From JASJBU01 sp965372385 (GTDB lineage Bacteria; Pseudomonadota; Gammaproteobacteria; Chromatiales; Chromatiaceae): DNA of 5,579 nucleotides. Numbering within the stretch: the stretch's first letter is position 1; the number at the start of each line of letters is the position of its first letter. The translations under genes were made by a program, and so were the position numbers. This document shows, one piece after another, positions 5,512 through 5,579 of the stretch. The DNA lies in assembly GCA_965372385.1 (NCBI GenBank), contig CBDVCD010000240.1, positions 1-5,579 on the forward strand. Reading direction: 5' to 3'. The notes under the pieces were generated by a model. That model was not told where the DNA came from and did not search any database. It saw only the letters and a program-made list of their open reading frames with translations.

Positions 5512-5579
5512 CTGACCAGAGAGGTTGTTAATACGCCGGCTCGTCATGGCCTCAAAGGGAATGGCGCGCTGGTGGTAAA
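5512..5579. other. Window end, no supported gene
   Basis: The only ATG frames here (ATGs at 5546 and 5561, in one frame) end at TAA 5576-5578 after a few codons. A GTG at 5572 preceded by GGGA at 5557-5560 could start a gene beyond the edge, but eight bases cannot support a call. No terminator hairpin is visible. Confidence 0.4.

Noticed and set aside
5387..5577. Minus-strand frame entering from the right edge
   Set aside because: It lies mostly antisense to the YtxH-like gene, which has a strong ribosome site, and ends at a stop without a recognisable domain.

Overview
The window reads like a chromosomal stretch of a proteobacterium, most likely a gammaproteobacterium. This rests on the protein resemblances, the moderately high G+C with a GC-richer ATPase gene, and an intergenic hairpin with an AGCGAAGCGAA loop of a kind I recall as scattered between genes in that group. 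No tRNA, rRNA, CRISPR array, transposase gene or insertion-sequence end is visible.

Left part (1-1670, minus strand). About 180 bases of non-coding DNA carry two short inverted repeats. They are followed by a two-gene operon read right to left: a LsrG-like member of the antibiotic-biosynthesis-monooxygenase (ABM) fold family (1377-1670), then an iron-containing (group III) alcohol dehydrogenase (184-1380). The two overlap by four bases (ATGA), so they are probably translated together and may act on one small carbonyl or hydroxy-ketone substrate.

Middle (1671-2317). A divergent intergenic region contains a 13-base palindrome upstream of the LsrG-like gene. It also contains a possible unlisted 51-codon hydrophobic ORF (1744-1899) whose stop overlaps, again as ATGA, the start of a 111-residue protein of unknown function with a Cys-X-Cys motif (1896-2231). 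An 86-base gap follows.

Right part (2318-5579, plus strand). A complete 918-residue P2A-type (SERCA-like) cation ATPase has every catalytic motif and, by alignment from memory, all the acidic and amide side chains that form both Ca2+ sites in SERCA. After 143 bases with a strong hairpin comes a 97-residue YtxH-like protein with one short glycine-rich hydrophobic N-terminus and a long basic Pro/Ala/Lys tail. Its architecture and position recall the small membrane partners (PacL/DUF1490 type) encoded beside some mycobacterial P-type ATPases. The last 68 bases hold no gene I can support.

Most of the window is recognisable housekeeping or transport biology. The points most worth checking are the possible ATPase partner, the hidden small ORF, the unknown CxC protein, and the altered metal-ligand set of the dehydrogenase.
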